DNA of 64,000 nucleotides from QZLE01 sp033852075 (GTDB taxonomy: Bacteria > Pseudomonadota > Gammaproteobacteria > QZLD01), in NCBI GenBank assembly GCA_033852075.1, contig JAWSVC010000021.1:1-64000 (forward strand), given 5' to 3'. A program made the translations under genes and the position numbers. Below the pieces are notes generated by a model. The model saw only the letters and a list, made by a program, of their open reading frames with translations. It did no database searches and had not been told where the DNA came from. This document shows, in pieces, positions 8,065 to 18,053 of this stretch (positions within the stretch are counted from its first letter, which is position 1; every line of letters starts with the position of its first letter).

Positions 8065-8835
8065 ATGGCAATTGTTATAAAAAATGCTGAAGAAATTGAA
8101 AAAATGCGTATTGCATGTCATCTGGCTGCCGATGTTCTTCAAATAATAGAACCATATGTTAAACCCGGTGTTACAACTGGCGAGCTTAATGATATCTGCC
8201 ATGACTATATAACCAATGTCCAGAAAGCTATTCCAGCCCCGTTAAATTACCGAGGTTTTCCCAAATCCATATGTACTTCGGTAAACCACCAAATATGTCA
8301 CGGCATCCCTGGTCCAAAGAAACTAAAAAAAGGTGACATTATTAATATCGACGTAACCGTAATCAAAGATGGCTTTCACGGCGACACAAGCGCAATGTTT
8401 TTTATTGGAGAGCCGAGCATCCTTGCCCAACGTTTATGCAAGGTAGCAAAAGAGTGCCTCGACATTGGAATTTCCATGGTAAAGCCTGGGGTTCGCTTAG
8501 GAGATATTGGGCACGCCATTCAAACCCATGCGGAAAGCAACCGTTTTTCCGTAGTTCGCGAATATTGCGGGCACGGCATAGGCAGAGAATTTCATGAGGA
8601 TCCTCAGGTTTTACATTATGGAAAGCCAGGAACTGGGGTTATTCTTGAAGAAGGCATGACCTTTACTATTGAACCTATGGTAAACGCTGGCAAACGCCAT
8701 ACCAAACTTCTTCCTGATGATTGGACTGTGGTAACCAAAGATAAAAAACTATCTGCCCAATACGAACATACCCTTTTAGTTACGGCAGATGGGGTTGATA
8801 TTCTTACTGTTCCTTCGGCTGAAGCAGGCGGGTAA
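8065..8835 (+). CDS. map: type I methionine aminopeptidase
   Basis: 256 residues, the usual size. It removes the initiator methionine from new proteins in the cytoplasm. The five metal ligands of the family are in place: two Asp in NIDVTVIKDGFHGDTSAMF, His in GHGIGREFHEDP, Glu in FTIEPM and Glu in QYEHTLLV; the substrate-side His is in SVNHQICHGIP. It is read with glnD, 178 bases downstream, the same order as in many gammaproteobacteria. A weak GGAAAG ribosome site precedes the ATG. Confidence 0.97.
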   Translation: MAIVIKNAEEIEKMRIACHLAADVLQIIEPYVKPGVTTGELNDICHDYITNVQKAIPAPLNYRGFPKSICTSVNHQICHGIPGPKKLKKGDIINIDVTVIKDGFHGDTSAMFFIGEPSILAQRLCKVAKECLDIGISMVKPGVRLGDIGHAIQTHAESNRFSVVREYCGHGIGREFHEDPQVLHYGKPGTGVILEEGMTFTIEPMVNAGKRHTKLLPDDWTVVTKDKKLSAQYEHTLLVTADGVDILTVPSAEAGG

Positions 8836-8837
8836 AT

Positions 8838-8940
8838 ACTGGATACCGGCCTTCGCCGGTATGACGTGCCAAAGGATGACTGTAAACAGATGAATTAATA
8901 CCGTTTCATACTTCGACTGCTTCGCGCTCAGCACGAACGG
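8838..8940. repeat. two dispersed palindromic repeats between map and glnD
   Basis: First GGATACCGGCCTTCGCCGGT (about 8842-8861; perfect ATACCGGC/GCCGGTAT arms with a CTTC loop), then at 8899-8940 a unit running from ATACCGTTTCATACTTCGAC to CTCAGCACGAACGG. The first recurs at about 34135, split at 35715 and 53555; the second recurs at 47146-47187 and, in variant forms, at 38296-38330, 38356-38393 and 47086-47123. Confidence 0.75.
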
Positions 8941-9013
8941 CATTAACTTCCCCGGACTGCAAGGTATGACGTGCCTGCTATCAGATCCAGGTACAATTAG
9001 ATAGGTAGATATT

Positions 9014-11659
9014 ATGAGCAATAACCCAGGTGAACTTTTTGATTTCGCGGCCCTGAATCAATCCATAGATATCTCTCATCTACTCGAATCATTTAAAAAT
9101 ACACTTAAAACCGTTGATTCTATTTTGATAAAAAAGTTTCACAACGGTTATCACGCATCTGAACTTATTCGAGAAAAGGCCGATCTTATTGACCAGGCCT
9201 TGTCACACGCCTGGAAAAATATTTTTGATGGTGCAAATGATATATGTCTGGTTGCGGTAGGTGGCTATGGCAGAGAGGAACTACATCCGGGCTCAGACAT
9301 TGATATTCTGATATTAATGCAAGATGACCAATTTGATAAATATGGCCCGGGAATTGAAAAGTTCCTTACCTTTTTATGGGATATCGGCTTAGATATCGGC
9401 CATAGTGTTCGCACCATTGAAGACTGTATTACTCAAAGCAAATCTGACATAACAATCATAACCAACCTGTTAGAATCACGCTTGGTTTTTGGCAACCAAA
9501 CAATTTATGACAAGATGAATGAGGTCACAGCCCCTGATAAGATCTGGCCTAGCAAAGAATTTTTTCAAGCAAAGTTTGAAGAACAGGAGATTCGTCATGA
9601 AAAATACGGAGGTACTGCATACAACCTTGAACCAAATTTAAAAGAGGGGATTGGCGGATTACGTGACCTGCAAATGATTAACTGGGTTGCAAAAAGATAT
9701 TTTGGCACTGATTCCTTAAATGACCTCGTTAAGGTTGGCTTTTTACAAGATGATGAATATAAGGATCTAATAGCAGCCCGTGATTTTATCTGGGATATAC
9801 GCTTTGCTTTACACGCCTTGAATAAAAGACGAGATGACCGCTTATTATTCGACCATCAAAAAATGATTGCAGAACAACTTGGTTATTACGACAAGCCTAG
9901 TTCTCTGGCGGTTGAACAATTCATGCAGGATTATTTTGTTACGATCACGGAACTAAATCGCCTTAATGAAATGTTACTGCAATTATTTCAGGAAAATATT
10001 CTATTTCCTGAAGATGAACCGCCGAAAAAACTAAATTCCAGATTCCAGGTACGCAAAGGTTTTATTGAGACTCGCAACGATAAGGTTTTTCAGCGTTTTC
10101 CATTTGCCTTGATGGAGATATTTTTACATACGATATCCGGGCCTGAAATAAAAGGTATCCGTGCAGATACTATTCGCCAGATCCGTACTAATCTAAACCT
10201 TATTGATGACGAATTCCGCAATGACATCCGCGCCAAAAGTCTTTTTATGGAAATTATCAGGCAGCCCGTCGGCGTTAGTCATGAATTGGTTAGGATGAAA
10301 AACTACGGGATTTTAGGGGCATATCTTCCAGAATTTAATCGCATCACCGGCATGATGCAATATGACCTTTTCCATGCGTATACTGTTGACTCTCATACCC
10401 TGTTTGTAGTTAGACAACTACGTAGATTTGGAGCTGAGAACTTTGCCAGCGAATATCCTTTCTATAGTGTAATCAGCAAGAAATTACCCAAACCAGAATT
10501 GCTATATATAGCAGGTCTTTATCATGATATCGCCAAAGGGCAAGGCGGGGATCATTCAGAAATGGGAGCTGACGACGCATATGATTTTTGCATTAGACAT
10601 TCACTTAGTGAATACGACTCAAGGTTAGTTGAATGGATGGTTCGCAATCATCTGCAAATGTCTATGACAGCTCAACGTAAAGACATATCTTTGCCTGAAG
10701 TAATTCATGAATTTGCTAAATTAGTCGGCGATCAAAACCATCTAAATTATCTATATTTGCTAACCGTAGCTGATATCATGTCCACCAATCCAGATCTATT
10801 TAATACCTGGCGTGAATCACTACTTCGCGATCTTTACATTTCAACATCCAGCGCTCTTAGACGAGGCCTTTCCAATATTGTTGATGCTAACGGCCTAATA
10901 AAACAAACTCAGGAAATCGCCCTTAAAAAGCTCAAGCCAGAACATATCCATCACATGAAAATAAAATCCACATGGAGACATCTACCAGATGACTATTTCT
11001 TGCGATTTACACCTGATGAAATTGCTTGGCACACCAAGGTGGTATTCACTCAGAAAGATCAAGACCTACCAAGCGTTGCTATTAAAAACGCTGTAACCAG
11101 AGGTGGCAGTGAGCTGTTTATATATGCCAAAGACAGAATAAATATGTTTGCACAAACTTGTGCTGCATTTGAGCAACTGGGACTTGAAATTTTCGATGCC
11201 AGAATTGTTACCACCGACGGAGGCTATGCTTTAAATTCATACCTTATTGTTGATGCCAACGGAGAACCAATCGATGAACAAGGCAAAAAGGATCGTATTG
11301 TCGACCATATCCGCAAGGTAATTGCTAATCCTGAACAAACAGTCACAGCAGTCACCCATAGAATACCGCGTCAAATGAAATCATTTACAACCCCAACGGT
11401 CATCAATTTTTCACAAGACGATAAAACAACCACCACGGCTCTTGAGGTTTATACTGCAGACCATCCCGGCCTATTATCCCAAATTGGTAAGGCATTTACT
11501 GAATGCAATATAGTATTAAAGAACGCCAAGGTTATTACCATTGGCGAGCGTGCCGAAGATATTTTTTACGTAACTGACCAGGATGGAAATCAGATCATAT
11601 CGGATAAGATTCAACAGCACATCCAAAAATCAATTGAGAAGAACATTTCCCAGGAATAA
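9014..11659 (+). CDS. glnD: bifunctional PII uridylyltransferase/uridylyl-removing enzyme
   Basis: 881 residues. It adds UMP to PII proteins when glutamine is low and removes it when glutamine is high, so it is the primary nitrogen sensor of the cell. Nucleotidyltransferase motif GGYGREELHPGSDIDIL (about 83-99, catalytic Asp 95 and 97), then a helical part, the HD hydrolase motif GLYHDIAKGQGGDHSEMG near residue 510, and two ACT domains at the end (about 700 and 810). Through PII it would normally feed NifA activity and the DraT/DraG switch encoded elsewhere in this window; that link is inferred. The stop codon touches the stop of the convergent kinase gene with no gap. Confidence 0.97.
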   Translation: MSNNPGELFDFAALNQSIDISHLLESFKNTLKTVDSILIKKFHNGYHASELIREKADLIDQALSHAWKNIFDGANDICLVAVGGYGREELHPGSDIDILILMQDDQFDKYGPGIEKFLTFLWDIGLDIGHSVRTIEDCITQSKSDITIITNLLESRLVFGNQTIYDKMNEVTAPDKIWPSKEFFQAKFEEQEIRHEKYGGTAYNLEPNLKEGIGGLRDLQMINWVAKRYFGTDSLNDLVKVGFLQDDEYKDLIAARDFIWDIRFALHALNKRRDDRLLFDHQKMIAEQLGYYDKPSSLAVEQFMQDYFVTITELNRLNEMLLQLFQENILFPEDEPPKKLNSRFQVRKGFIETRNDKVFQRFPFALMEIFLHTISGPEIKGIRADTIRQIRTNLNLIDDEFRNDIRAKSLFMEIIRQPVGVSHELVRMKNYGILGAYLPEFNRITGMMQYDLFHAYTVDSHTLFVVRQLRRFGAENFASEYPFYSVISKKLPKPELLYIAGLYHDIAKGQGGDHSEMGADDAYDFCIRHSLSEYDSRLVEWMVRNHLQMSMTAQRKDISLPEVIHEFAKLVGDQNHLNYLYLLTVADIMSTNPDLFNTWRESLLRDLYISTSSALRRGLSNIVDANGLIKQTQEIALKKLKPEHIHHMKIKSTWRHLPDDYFLRFTPDEIAWHTKVVFTQKDQDLPSVAIKNAVTRGGSELFIYAKDRINMFAQTCAAFEQLGLEIFDARIVTTDGGYALNSYLIVDANGEPIDEQGKKDRIVDHIRKVIANPEQTVTAVTHRIPRQMKSFTTPTVINFSQDDKTTTTALEVYTADHPGLLSQIGKAFTECNIVLKNAKVITIGERAEDIFYVTDQDGNQIISDKIQQHIQKSIEKNISQE

Positions 11660-14344
11660 TTAACCAAGTCTATCTAAAATAATTTTGCATTCTTGCTCTA
11701 GCGCACTTACCTGAACTAAAACCTCGTTAAGTTCAGGCTTTGCCTCTTCAATAGTTTCAACATGTTCAAGAAAATACAATTTCTCAATAATCTTTTCACA
11801 CCCAAGGTACATCAAGGCTCCTTTCAATCGATGACTATCCTGATTTAGCACGGTAATATTCTTATCTTCGACAACATTTTCCAGCCCTCGAATTCCTGGA
11901 ATCGTATCTTTTACACAGATTTGAATAACCTTACGCATTATCTCTGGCATATCACTTCCGGGAATATTCCTATGCAAAAATTGCATGTCGATATATTCCA
12001 ACTCACTATCGTCAATACCCGGTGTAGCTTTTTCTGTTTGTGGCTTTTCATGTTCTTTATTTTCTTCACTAAGCTCCTGCTCAGCAGATTCCATACCAAT
12101 AAAAAAGCTATTCAATGTTGAAAACAGTTCTTTACGTTGAATAGGCTTGCGTATAACTTTATCCATTCCCGCATCATAACAAGCAGAGATCTCTTCATCT
12201 AAAACTCCTGCTGTTACGCCAATAATAATTCGATGCAGATTTTCTTTACCATCTTCCAGTTCACGAATTCTTTCAGAAGCCTGATACCCATTCATTATGG
12301 GCATGTTCACATCCATCAATATGAGATCAACCTTGTTGTTTTCCAGATAGTCCAATGCTTCTTTTCCATTTGACACGCAGCTTACTATGGCACCATGAGG
12401 CTTTAATAATTCTGTTAGATAAAGGCTATTTATTTGGTTATCCTCGACAATTAACACTTTTCTACCATTAATAAACGGTTCTTCATGTTCAGTCCCCCCA
12501 TAATCATCTTCCAGTGCAATAGTTGACTCAGCATGCTTAACAGGTATCAAAACAGTAAATTCAGATCCCTTTCCTAGCTCTGAAGCAACATCTACCTTTC
12601 CGTTCATTGCATCAATGATACGTTTAACTATGGAAAGACCAAGACCGGTCCCGCCATATACCATCTCGCTTTGTCCTTGAGCTTGATGAAACTCTTCAAA
12701 AATCTTATCCAGCTCATCTGGTGCCATCCCTTTACCTGTGTCCTTACAAATTACTTCAAGCCATAACTGCCCACTCTTCTCAATACATCTGGCCTTAAGT
12801 TTCACATAACCTTTTTCTGTGAATTTTATTGAGTTACCGATAAGATTAACCAATATCTGTTGTAATCTAAGTACATCACCATGCAAAACCTCAGGAAAGT
12901 CTTTGCCAAATTCAAGCAATACCTTAATCCCTTTTTGGTGTGCCTGTGATTCAAAAAATTCAACGATGTGTTCAAATAGTTTTTTGGTAGAAAAATCTGC
13001 AAACTCTACCTTAACTCCAACTGACTGAAACTTTGCAGTATCCAAAATATCGTTAATAAGTTGCAGCAATGATTTTCCCGCATGAATAATTAACCCAAGA
13101 AAATTATCACGATCCGGATGATCATAATTGTCATGCAAGATCTCAGCAAATCCTATAATCCCATTTAACGGAGTTCGAAGCTCATGACTCATACTTCTTA
13201 AAAAGCGACTTCTGGTCTCAAGGGCCAGCTCTAACTGTTTTTGCTTTGCGACTAATTTACAACGGCCAATCAAAAGAACAAAGTATGCCCCTAATAACGA
13301 CACCCCAACAACAATCAGCAATGTAATCTCACGCAAAAAAGCATTATCGATAGCTTTAAATTCGCCACCATCTTCATATCTAATAAAATACCCAATCGGT
13401 TCGCCATCAAAATTAATTAACGGTAACGCCGATATGGTATATATATCTCCATTGACTTTTACAGGATAAACCTCACGTCTATAATCATATAGTTTTGCCC
13501 CATATTCCTTTGCCATACTAGAATTGATTTTTGCCAGAAGATTTTCATCAAACCTATTATCACTAAGCACCATATCTGTAAATCGGTTTGATTCTATTAA
13601 AAAGTCCGGCGACAACGGAGAAATTTTGTAGTTAGATTTTTCTTGAACAAAAACCTTATCACCAACCACTTCTGCACCAATTATAAAATCAATGGTGCCA
13701 GGAAATAGCTCGTTCATCATCTTCATTAAACTACTTGCGGAATAACTGATTTCTACAGACCCAATATGCTTTTCATTACTGTATAATGGGTAAACATTTC
13801 TAAACCCATTAAAAATACGCCCCTCTTCAAAACCACGAGCTATAGTTTCTGTTTTATTCGCAAAGGCTATCGTACTTCTGATTTTAGTTAAATTATCGCC
13901 AAACTTATCTGGCTTATGCATCCTCAAAAAACTGTCATTATTAGCTTCATGAAAATGAAGCTGTTTAATCCCTATACTAAGCAATCTTTTATAAAGAGGA
14001 TTTAGAGTATTAAACAGCTGTTTCCGGTACATATCTTTTTGAAAATCATCCCGACTATTAACCGCAGCAGCCATTAACCGAAGATATTCGGGCTTATTAA
14101 TTAACTCTGAAAAGATTAGATCTGCTTGATGACGAACATTTTGAGCAACTGCATTGAATTGTACATTTATACGCGTTTTCTTAATCTCTTTGACTTCGAA
14201 AATTCTAATTGAATGCAGATTAATAAAAAATATAGATAATATTAGACACAGTAATACCATAACCCCTAAAACCAGCCATCCAGTTTTTTGGGATTTAAGC
14301 GCATCTAAAACAGAAATTTTACTCTCCATTCCTAATCTCAACAT
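11660..14344 (-). CDS. hybrid sensor histidine kinase with receiver and HPt domains
   Basis: About 894 residues. Membrane segments at about 24-45 and 341-361 flank a periplasmic double-Cache-like sensor (motif FHEANNDSFLRMHKPDKFGDN near 132). Then HisKA with phospho-acceptor His 388 (RSMSHELRTPLNG), an HATPase domain with N, G1 and G2 boxes (NLIGNSIKFTEKG, DTGKGM, GGTGLGLSI), a receiver domain (VLIVEDNQINS, acceptor Asp in LILMDVNMPIMNG) and a terminal HPt domain (His in SHRLKGALMYLG). The whole relay is in one chain; the output regulator is not nearby. Ligand unknown. It converges end to end with glnD, with no room for a terminator between the stops. Confidence 0.93.
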   Translation of the reverse strand: MLRLGMESKISVLDALKSQKTGWLVLGVMVLLCLILSIFFINLHSIRIFEVKEIKKTRINVQFNAVAQNVRHQADLIFSELINKPEYLRLMAAAVNSRDDFQKDMYRKQLFNTLNPLYKRLLSIGIKQLHFHEANNDSFLRMHKPDKFGDNLTKIRSTIAFANKTETIARGFEEGRIFNGFRNVYPLYSNEKHIGSVEISYSASSLMKMMNELFPGTIDFIIGAEVVGDKVFVQEKSNYKISPLSPDFLIESNRFTDMVLSDNRFDENLLAKINSSMAKEYGAKLYDYRREVYPVKVNGDIYTISALPLINFDGEPIGYFIRYEDGGEFKAIDNAFLREITLLIVVGVSLLGAYFVLLIGRCKLVAKQKQLELALETRSRFLRSMSHELRTPLNGIIGFAEILHDNYDHPDRDNFLGLIIHAGKSLLQLINDILDTAKFQSVGVKVEFADFSTKKLFEHIVEFFESQAHQKGIKVLLEFGKDFPEVLHGDVLRLQQILVNLIGNSIKFTEKGYVKLKARCIEKSGQLWLEVICKDTGKGMAPDELDKIFEEFHQAQGQSEMVYGGTGLGLSIVKRIIDAMNGKVDVASELGKGSEFTVLIPVKHAESTIALEDDYGGTEHEEPFINGRKVLIVEDNQINSLYLTELLKPHGAIVSCVSNGKEALDYLENNKVDLILMDVNMPIMNGYQASERIRELEDGKENLHRIIIGVTAGVLDEEISACYDAGMDKVIRKPIQRKELFSTLNSFFIGMESAEQELSEENKEHEKPQTEKATPGIDDSELEYIDMQFLHRNIPGSDMPEIMRKVIQICVKDTIPGIRGLENVVEDKNITVLNQDSHRLKGALMYLGCEKIIEKLYFLEHVETIEEAKPELNEVLVQVSALEQECKIILDRLG

Positions 14345-14442
14345 CACTTTCTAATATAAAAAAGTGTAGTTATCTCAATCAGGTATATCAATATAACAGT
14401 TCTCGTTTTGTGACCCCGTAATGAACTTTTTAATGAGGCCAA

Positions 14443-15135
14443 TTAATCTAACGACAACACTTCGAATCTATCAACGTCAATCTGCTGCCACTTCAGATCA
14501 AAATCTAAAAGCTTCATCCCATATACCCTACCAACCTCTAACTCTTTATAAGCAGGCGCAGGATTATATTGAAGTATTTGTCTAATCAGCAACAAGATAT
14601 CAAGGCTATATCTTTCTTTAACTTTATTAACTTGATTTAAAGCAGTTTCAGAAAAAACCACCTCACAAATCCCCATTGGAGCATCGTCAGCAAAACCACC
14701 TTTGGCATTCTGCAAACTATCTACGTAAGGCAAATATGGTTTGATATCTATAACCGGGGTTCCATCCACCAGATCCATGCCGGAGATATTAATATTCACT
14801 CCGTTATTACAATCAATCCCTTCTAACTTAACTACCGAAAGCCCAAACGGATTTGGACGAAACATGGAACGTGATGCAAACACTCCAACCTTGGCATTAC
14901 CACCAAGGCGCGGAGGCCTAACCATAGAGCTCCATCCCTGCTCTTTGGTTTTATGAAAGATAAAACTAATCCACAAATGCGAGTACTGTTCCAATCCCCG
15001 TACTGCCTCTTCCCTATTATATGGATGCAGTAACTCAATATAGCCTTTGGCTTCTGTAACCAATCCCGGTTGCCGGGGAATACCGAATTTTTCTTTATAA
15101 CAGCTGTGAACTGTGCCGATTGTTACAAGATCCAT
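14443..15135 (-). CDS. trmO: tRNA (N6-threonylcarbamoyladenosine37-N6)-methyltransferase TrmO
   Basis: 230 residues from the ATG at 15135 (MDLVTIGTVHSCYKEKFGIP), chosen because AAGGTG precedes it and the family begins here; an open frame continues upstream to 15321 but encodes an unlikely Cys/Arg-rich leader. TrmO methylates t6A37 in tRNA-Thr using S-adenosylmethionine. Family signatures: FGIPRQPGL, ASRSMFRPNPFGLSVVKL and VDGTPVIDIKPYLPY. Both the N-terminal beta-barrel and the C-terminal part are present, unlike the shorter relative at 25484. Confidence 0.93.
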   Translation of the reverse strand: MDLVTIGTVHSCYKEKFGIPRQPGLVTEAKGYIELLHPYNREEAVRGLEQYSHLWISFIFHKTKEQGWSSMVRPPRLGGNAKVGVFASRSMFRPNPFGLSVVKLEGIDCNNGVNINISGMDLVDGTPVIDIKPYLPYVDSLQNAKGGFADDAPMGICEVVFSETALNQVNKVKERYSLDILLLIRQILQYNPAPAYKELEVGRVYGMKLLDFDLKWQQIDVDRFEVLSLD

Positions 15136-15500
15136 CACCTTAAAACTCTTCAAAACTATTAAATACCACCTTACCAGAATTCTCATAAAGAATCTCGCAC
15201 ATACAAACCAACATAACTTAAACCTACTACTTTTAAATCGCCTACAGAAACATGTTCTTTTTGAGTAATTATTAACCACCCCAACAATTAGAAAATCATT
15301 ATATACCAAGGTTTTCAGCAAATTTATTGCCCATCTGTCCAGAATAAAGTACCGTTTATTTGTTATTAATGAAAAATGCTACGTGGTTAACCTTTTTTTG
15401 GACAATAAACTACTACCTTTAAGCATAAGAACGGGATATAAACCGTCAAAACATTTCCCAAAGAACATGGATAAAGATGGAAATTTAAAAGGGTAATACA
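15136..15500. other. intergenic region between divergent trmO and the lipoprotein gene
   Basis: No gene supported. It must hold the promoters of both divergent genes. AAAAGGGTAATACA just before 15501 supplies the ribosome site for the lipoprotein gene. Confidence 0.5.
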
Positions 15501-17909
15501 ATGAGAATTTTAAGCAGGGCGCTAGGGATTATAACAATAACCTCATTTCTAATGGTTTCTGTTGGCTGCGGAGGCGGTGGCAGCAACATAACCAGCGATT
15601 CTGATAGCGGGGATGCAACCCCAGCAGAGACAACCCCAACAAACAATACCTCCCAAGACGATGAGCAAGATAATACTCCGCAAACACCGGCTCCTGCTCC
15701 AGACCCTGAAGAAGAAACACCACAATATCCTGCTGTTGAAGGCCCTGGAAATACCGATGGACGCACCAATGACAACGATAACACCCCAGCGATAACAACC
15801 ATTTACATTCAAGAACAAAGTGGCAACCCTGCTGGCTCAACTAATTCACCAGTAACTTTTGCCCAAGTATTTAAACAAGGTGACATTCCTGCTGACCAAA
15901 GTATACGAGCAACACTAGCAAATGATGTAGCACTACCAATTCAGGTTGATAAAAAAGCGACCTATGATGACGGTTCTTTAAAGCACGCAATTATCTCAGC
16001 ATTTATCCCTGAATTAGAGCAAGAGGAAAAGGCTCGTATCTACCTTAATGCAACAAACGCTGAAGGAAATGATACTCCTTTGAATCTGAGTACCCTTCTA
16101 GATGACGGCTTTGACTCAGTAATTACTATTACCCTAAACGATACCGTTTACACTGCATCAGCTGCAGATCTGCTTGGAAACTCTGCAGAAACATTATGGC
16201 TAAGCGGTCAAACTGTATCAGAGTGGATGGTTTCTGCTCCTATGGAAGATGCTCAAGGTAATCCACATCCACATTTACAAGCTCGTTTTAACATTAGAGC
16301 ATATAACGGCTTTGATTCAGTTAGGGTTTCCGCCATTGTTGAAAACGTTTGGGCTTTTGAGCCTAATCCAGCCTCATACAGCTATGACCTTAAAATCACA
16401 GTTGGCGGAGAAATCGTTTTAGAGCAAGCCAGCGTACCTCATTACCATCACGCTAGGTTTAGAAGGGTTTTCTGGTGGGGAACCGAACCAAGAATTTCTG
16501 TGAATTTTAAAACCAGCTATCTAAAAGACACAAAAGCAATTCCCAATTATGACCCAAGCGTATATATGACCGAAAGCGCACTGGAAGATATGGTCGACGA
16601 TTGGGAAGCAGCAGATGGAGTTATGGAACTAGGAACTATCAAGCCATATATGCCTGGTACAGGAGCCAGAGAAGATTATGGTGTTTTACCTGGCTGGACA
16701 GCTAACTACCTAATATCTCAAGATGACAGAGCTAAAACTGTTATGTTTGGCAATGCAGAACAAGCAGGAACCTTTTCCATTCACTATCGTTACAGAGATA
16801 ACGAAAATAATACTGAATTACCATTATCTATTGATGATTGGCCTCATGTTGGTCTATATGGAAGTGATTCTGACAAATATAACCACGACTATAATGACGG
16901 GGAAGGTAGATCAGAAGTTATGCCGATAAATCACTGCGGGACTACTTGCTGGGGCACCAGATATTCATGGCATGAAGAGTTCGCAAACCAAATTAGTGTT
17001 GCCGATTCATCACATCAACCCTCACTTGCTTATATACCTTACCTACTTACCGGTGACCACTATTATTTAGAAGAGCAAATGTTCTGGGCTGCGTTCAATC
17101 TAATACAGGCAAACCCATATAGAAGAAATTTAGATAAAGGGGTTGTTGGTTGGGACCAAACCCGCGGCCAGGCATGGTCAATTCGCACCCTAGGCCAAAC
17201 TGCCTTTATGATGCCTGATGACCACCCCATGAAAGGCTATTTCAAAGAAAAACTGGATAATAACCGTGATTGGTATCAAGCAAACTACGTAGATGATACC
17301 GAAGGATACGCCTATGCCAATGATATTGGTTGGATTGGATATTCATGGAATGAAACTTGGGATCTTAGCGGTGACGGAAATGATGATACTACATTAGGAA
17401 TGATTTCCCCTTGGATGAACGACTTCTTCACCGCATCAATGGGGCATGTAATCGAGCTAGGATATACAAACTGGGATTCTGTAATGCAATGGCAAGGTAG
17501 GTTCCCAGTAGGAAGACTTTATGGAACAGACTACTGTGCCACACTGGCTACAGCCTACATGACTGCAGCAGGGGACGATAAAACTGGTCCATTTTATGAC
17601 ACTTGGAGTGAGCTTTATAACCAAACAGCTACTGTAGAATTTGGTTCAGAAATTCTTAACTATAGCTGTGGTAGCTCTGCTATGATGGAATACATCTCAA
17701 GCGAATCTGGATACGACTTTGCTGTAGGCGAACTATATGAGAAATATAAAGGTTCAACTGCTAACTATATGACCAGAATGCAGGGTGCTGTTGCCTACAC
17801 AGTGGATAATAATGTAGCCAATGCAGATGAAGCTTGGGCAGTTTTCTCAAACAGAGGCAGCATAACCGACTACACCGACGCACCTAAATGGGCGATTATT
17901 CCAAGATAA
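15501..17909 (+). CDS. large secreted lipoprotein, possible RIFT-barrel/lyase-like protein
   Basis: 802 residues. Lipoprotein signal MRILSRALGIITITSFLMVS with lipobox VGCGGGG (Cys about 23), a Gly/Ser then Asp/Glu/Pro/Thr-rich linker to about residue 100, and a globular part. The block KKATYDDGSLKHAIISAF resembles the N-terminal RIFT-type barrel of exo-rhamnogalacturonan-lyase-like (PcRGLX/YetA) proteins, and the Trp/Tyr-rich second half is compatible with a carbohydrate-active alpha/alpha barrel; neither assignment is certain. It stands alone, ended by a strong terminator and followed by flippase and acyltransferase genes, so a role at the cell surface in polysaccharide handling is a guess from context. 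Confidence 0.8.
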   Translation: MRILSRALGIITITSFLMVSVGCGGGGSNITSDSDSGDATPAETTPTNNTSQDDEQDNTPQTPAPAPDPEEETPQYPAVEGPGNTDGRTNDNDNTPAITTIYIQEQSGNPAGSTNSPVTFAQVFKQGDIPADQSIRATLANDVALPIQVDKKATYDDGSLKHAIISAFIPELEQEEKARIYLNATNAEGNDTPLNLSTLLDDGFDSVITITLNDTVYTASAADLLGNSAETLWLSGQTVSEWMVSAPMEDAQGNPHPHLQARFNIRAYNGFDSVRVSAIVENVWAFEPNPASYSYDLKITVGGEIVLEQASVPHYHHARFRRVFWWGTEPRISVNFKTSYLKDTKAIPNYDPSVYMTESALEDMVDDWEAADGVMELGTIKPYMPGTGAREDYGVLPGWTANYLISQDDRAKTVMFGNAEQAGTFSIHYRYRDNENNTELPLSIDDWPHVGLYGSDSDKYNHDYNDGEGRSEVMPINHCGTTCWGTRYSWHEEFANQISVADSSHQPSLAYIPYLLTGDHYYLEEQMFWAAFNLIQANPYRRNLDKGVVGWDQTRGQAWSIRTLGQTAFMMPDDHPMKGYFKEKLDNNRDWYQANYVDDTEGYAYANDIGWIGYSWNETWDLSGDGNDDTTLGMISPWMNDFFTASMGHVIELGYTNWDSVMQWQGRFPVGRLYGTDYCATLATAYMTAAGDDKTGPFYDTWSELYNQTATVEFGSEILNYSCGSSAMMEYISSESGYDFAVGELYEKYKGSTANYMTRMQGAVAYTVDNNVANADEAWAVFSNRGSITDYTDAPKWAIIPR

Positions 17910-17931
17910 TCCAACTTAAAAGCTAAAACCA

Positions 17932-17962
17932 AAGGGAAGGCATTAAGCCTTCCCTTTTTTAT
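17932..17962 (+). terminator. rho-independent terminator after the lipoprotein gene
   Basis: Perfect stem AAGGGAAGGC / GCCTTCCCTT with an ATTAA loop, followed by a run of T, 22 bases beyond the stop codon. Confidence 0.92.
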
Positions 17963-18053
17963 TTGCATATTTGATTAATAAATCTCTAATTAAAGTGGTA
18001 TTATATCGACCTAACAAACAACTCGATTTTGGACAAACCATAAGAATCCACCA

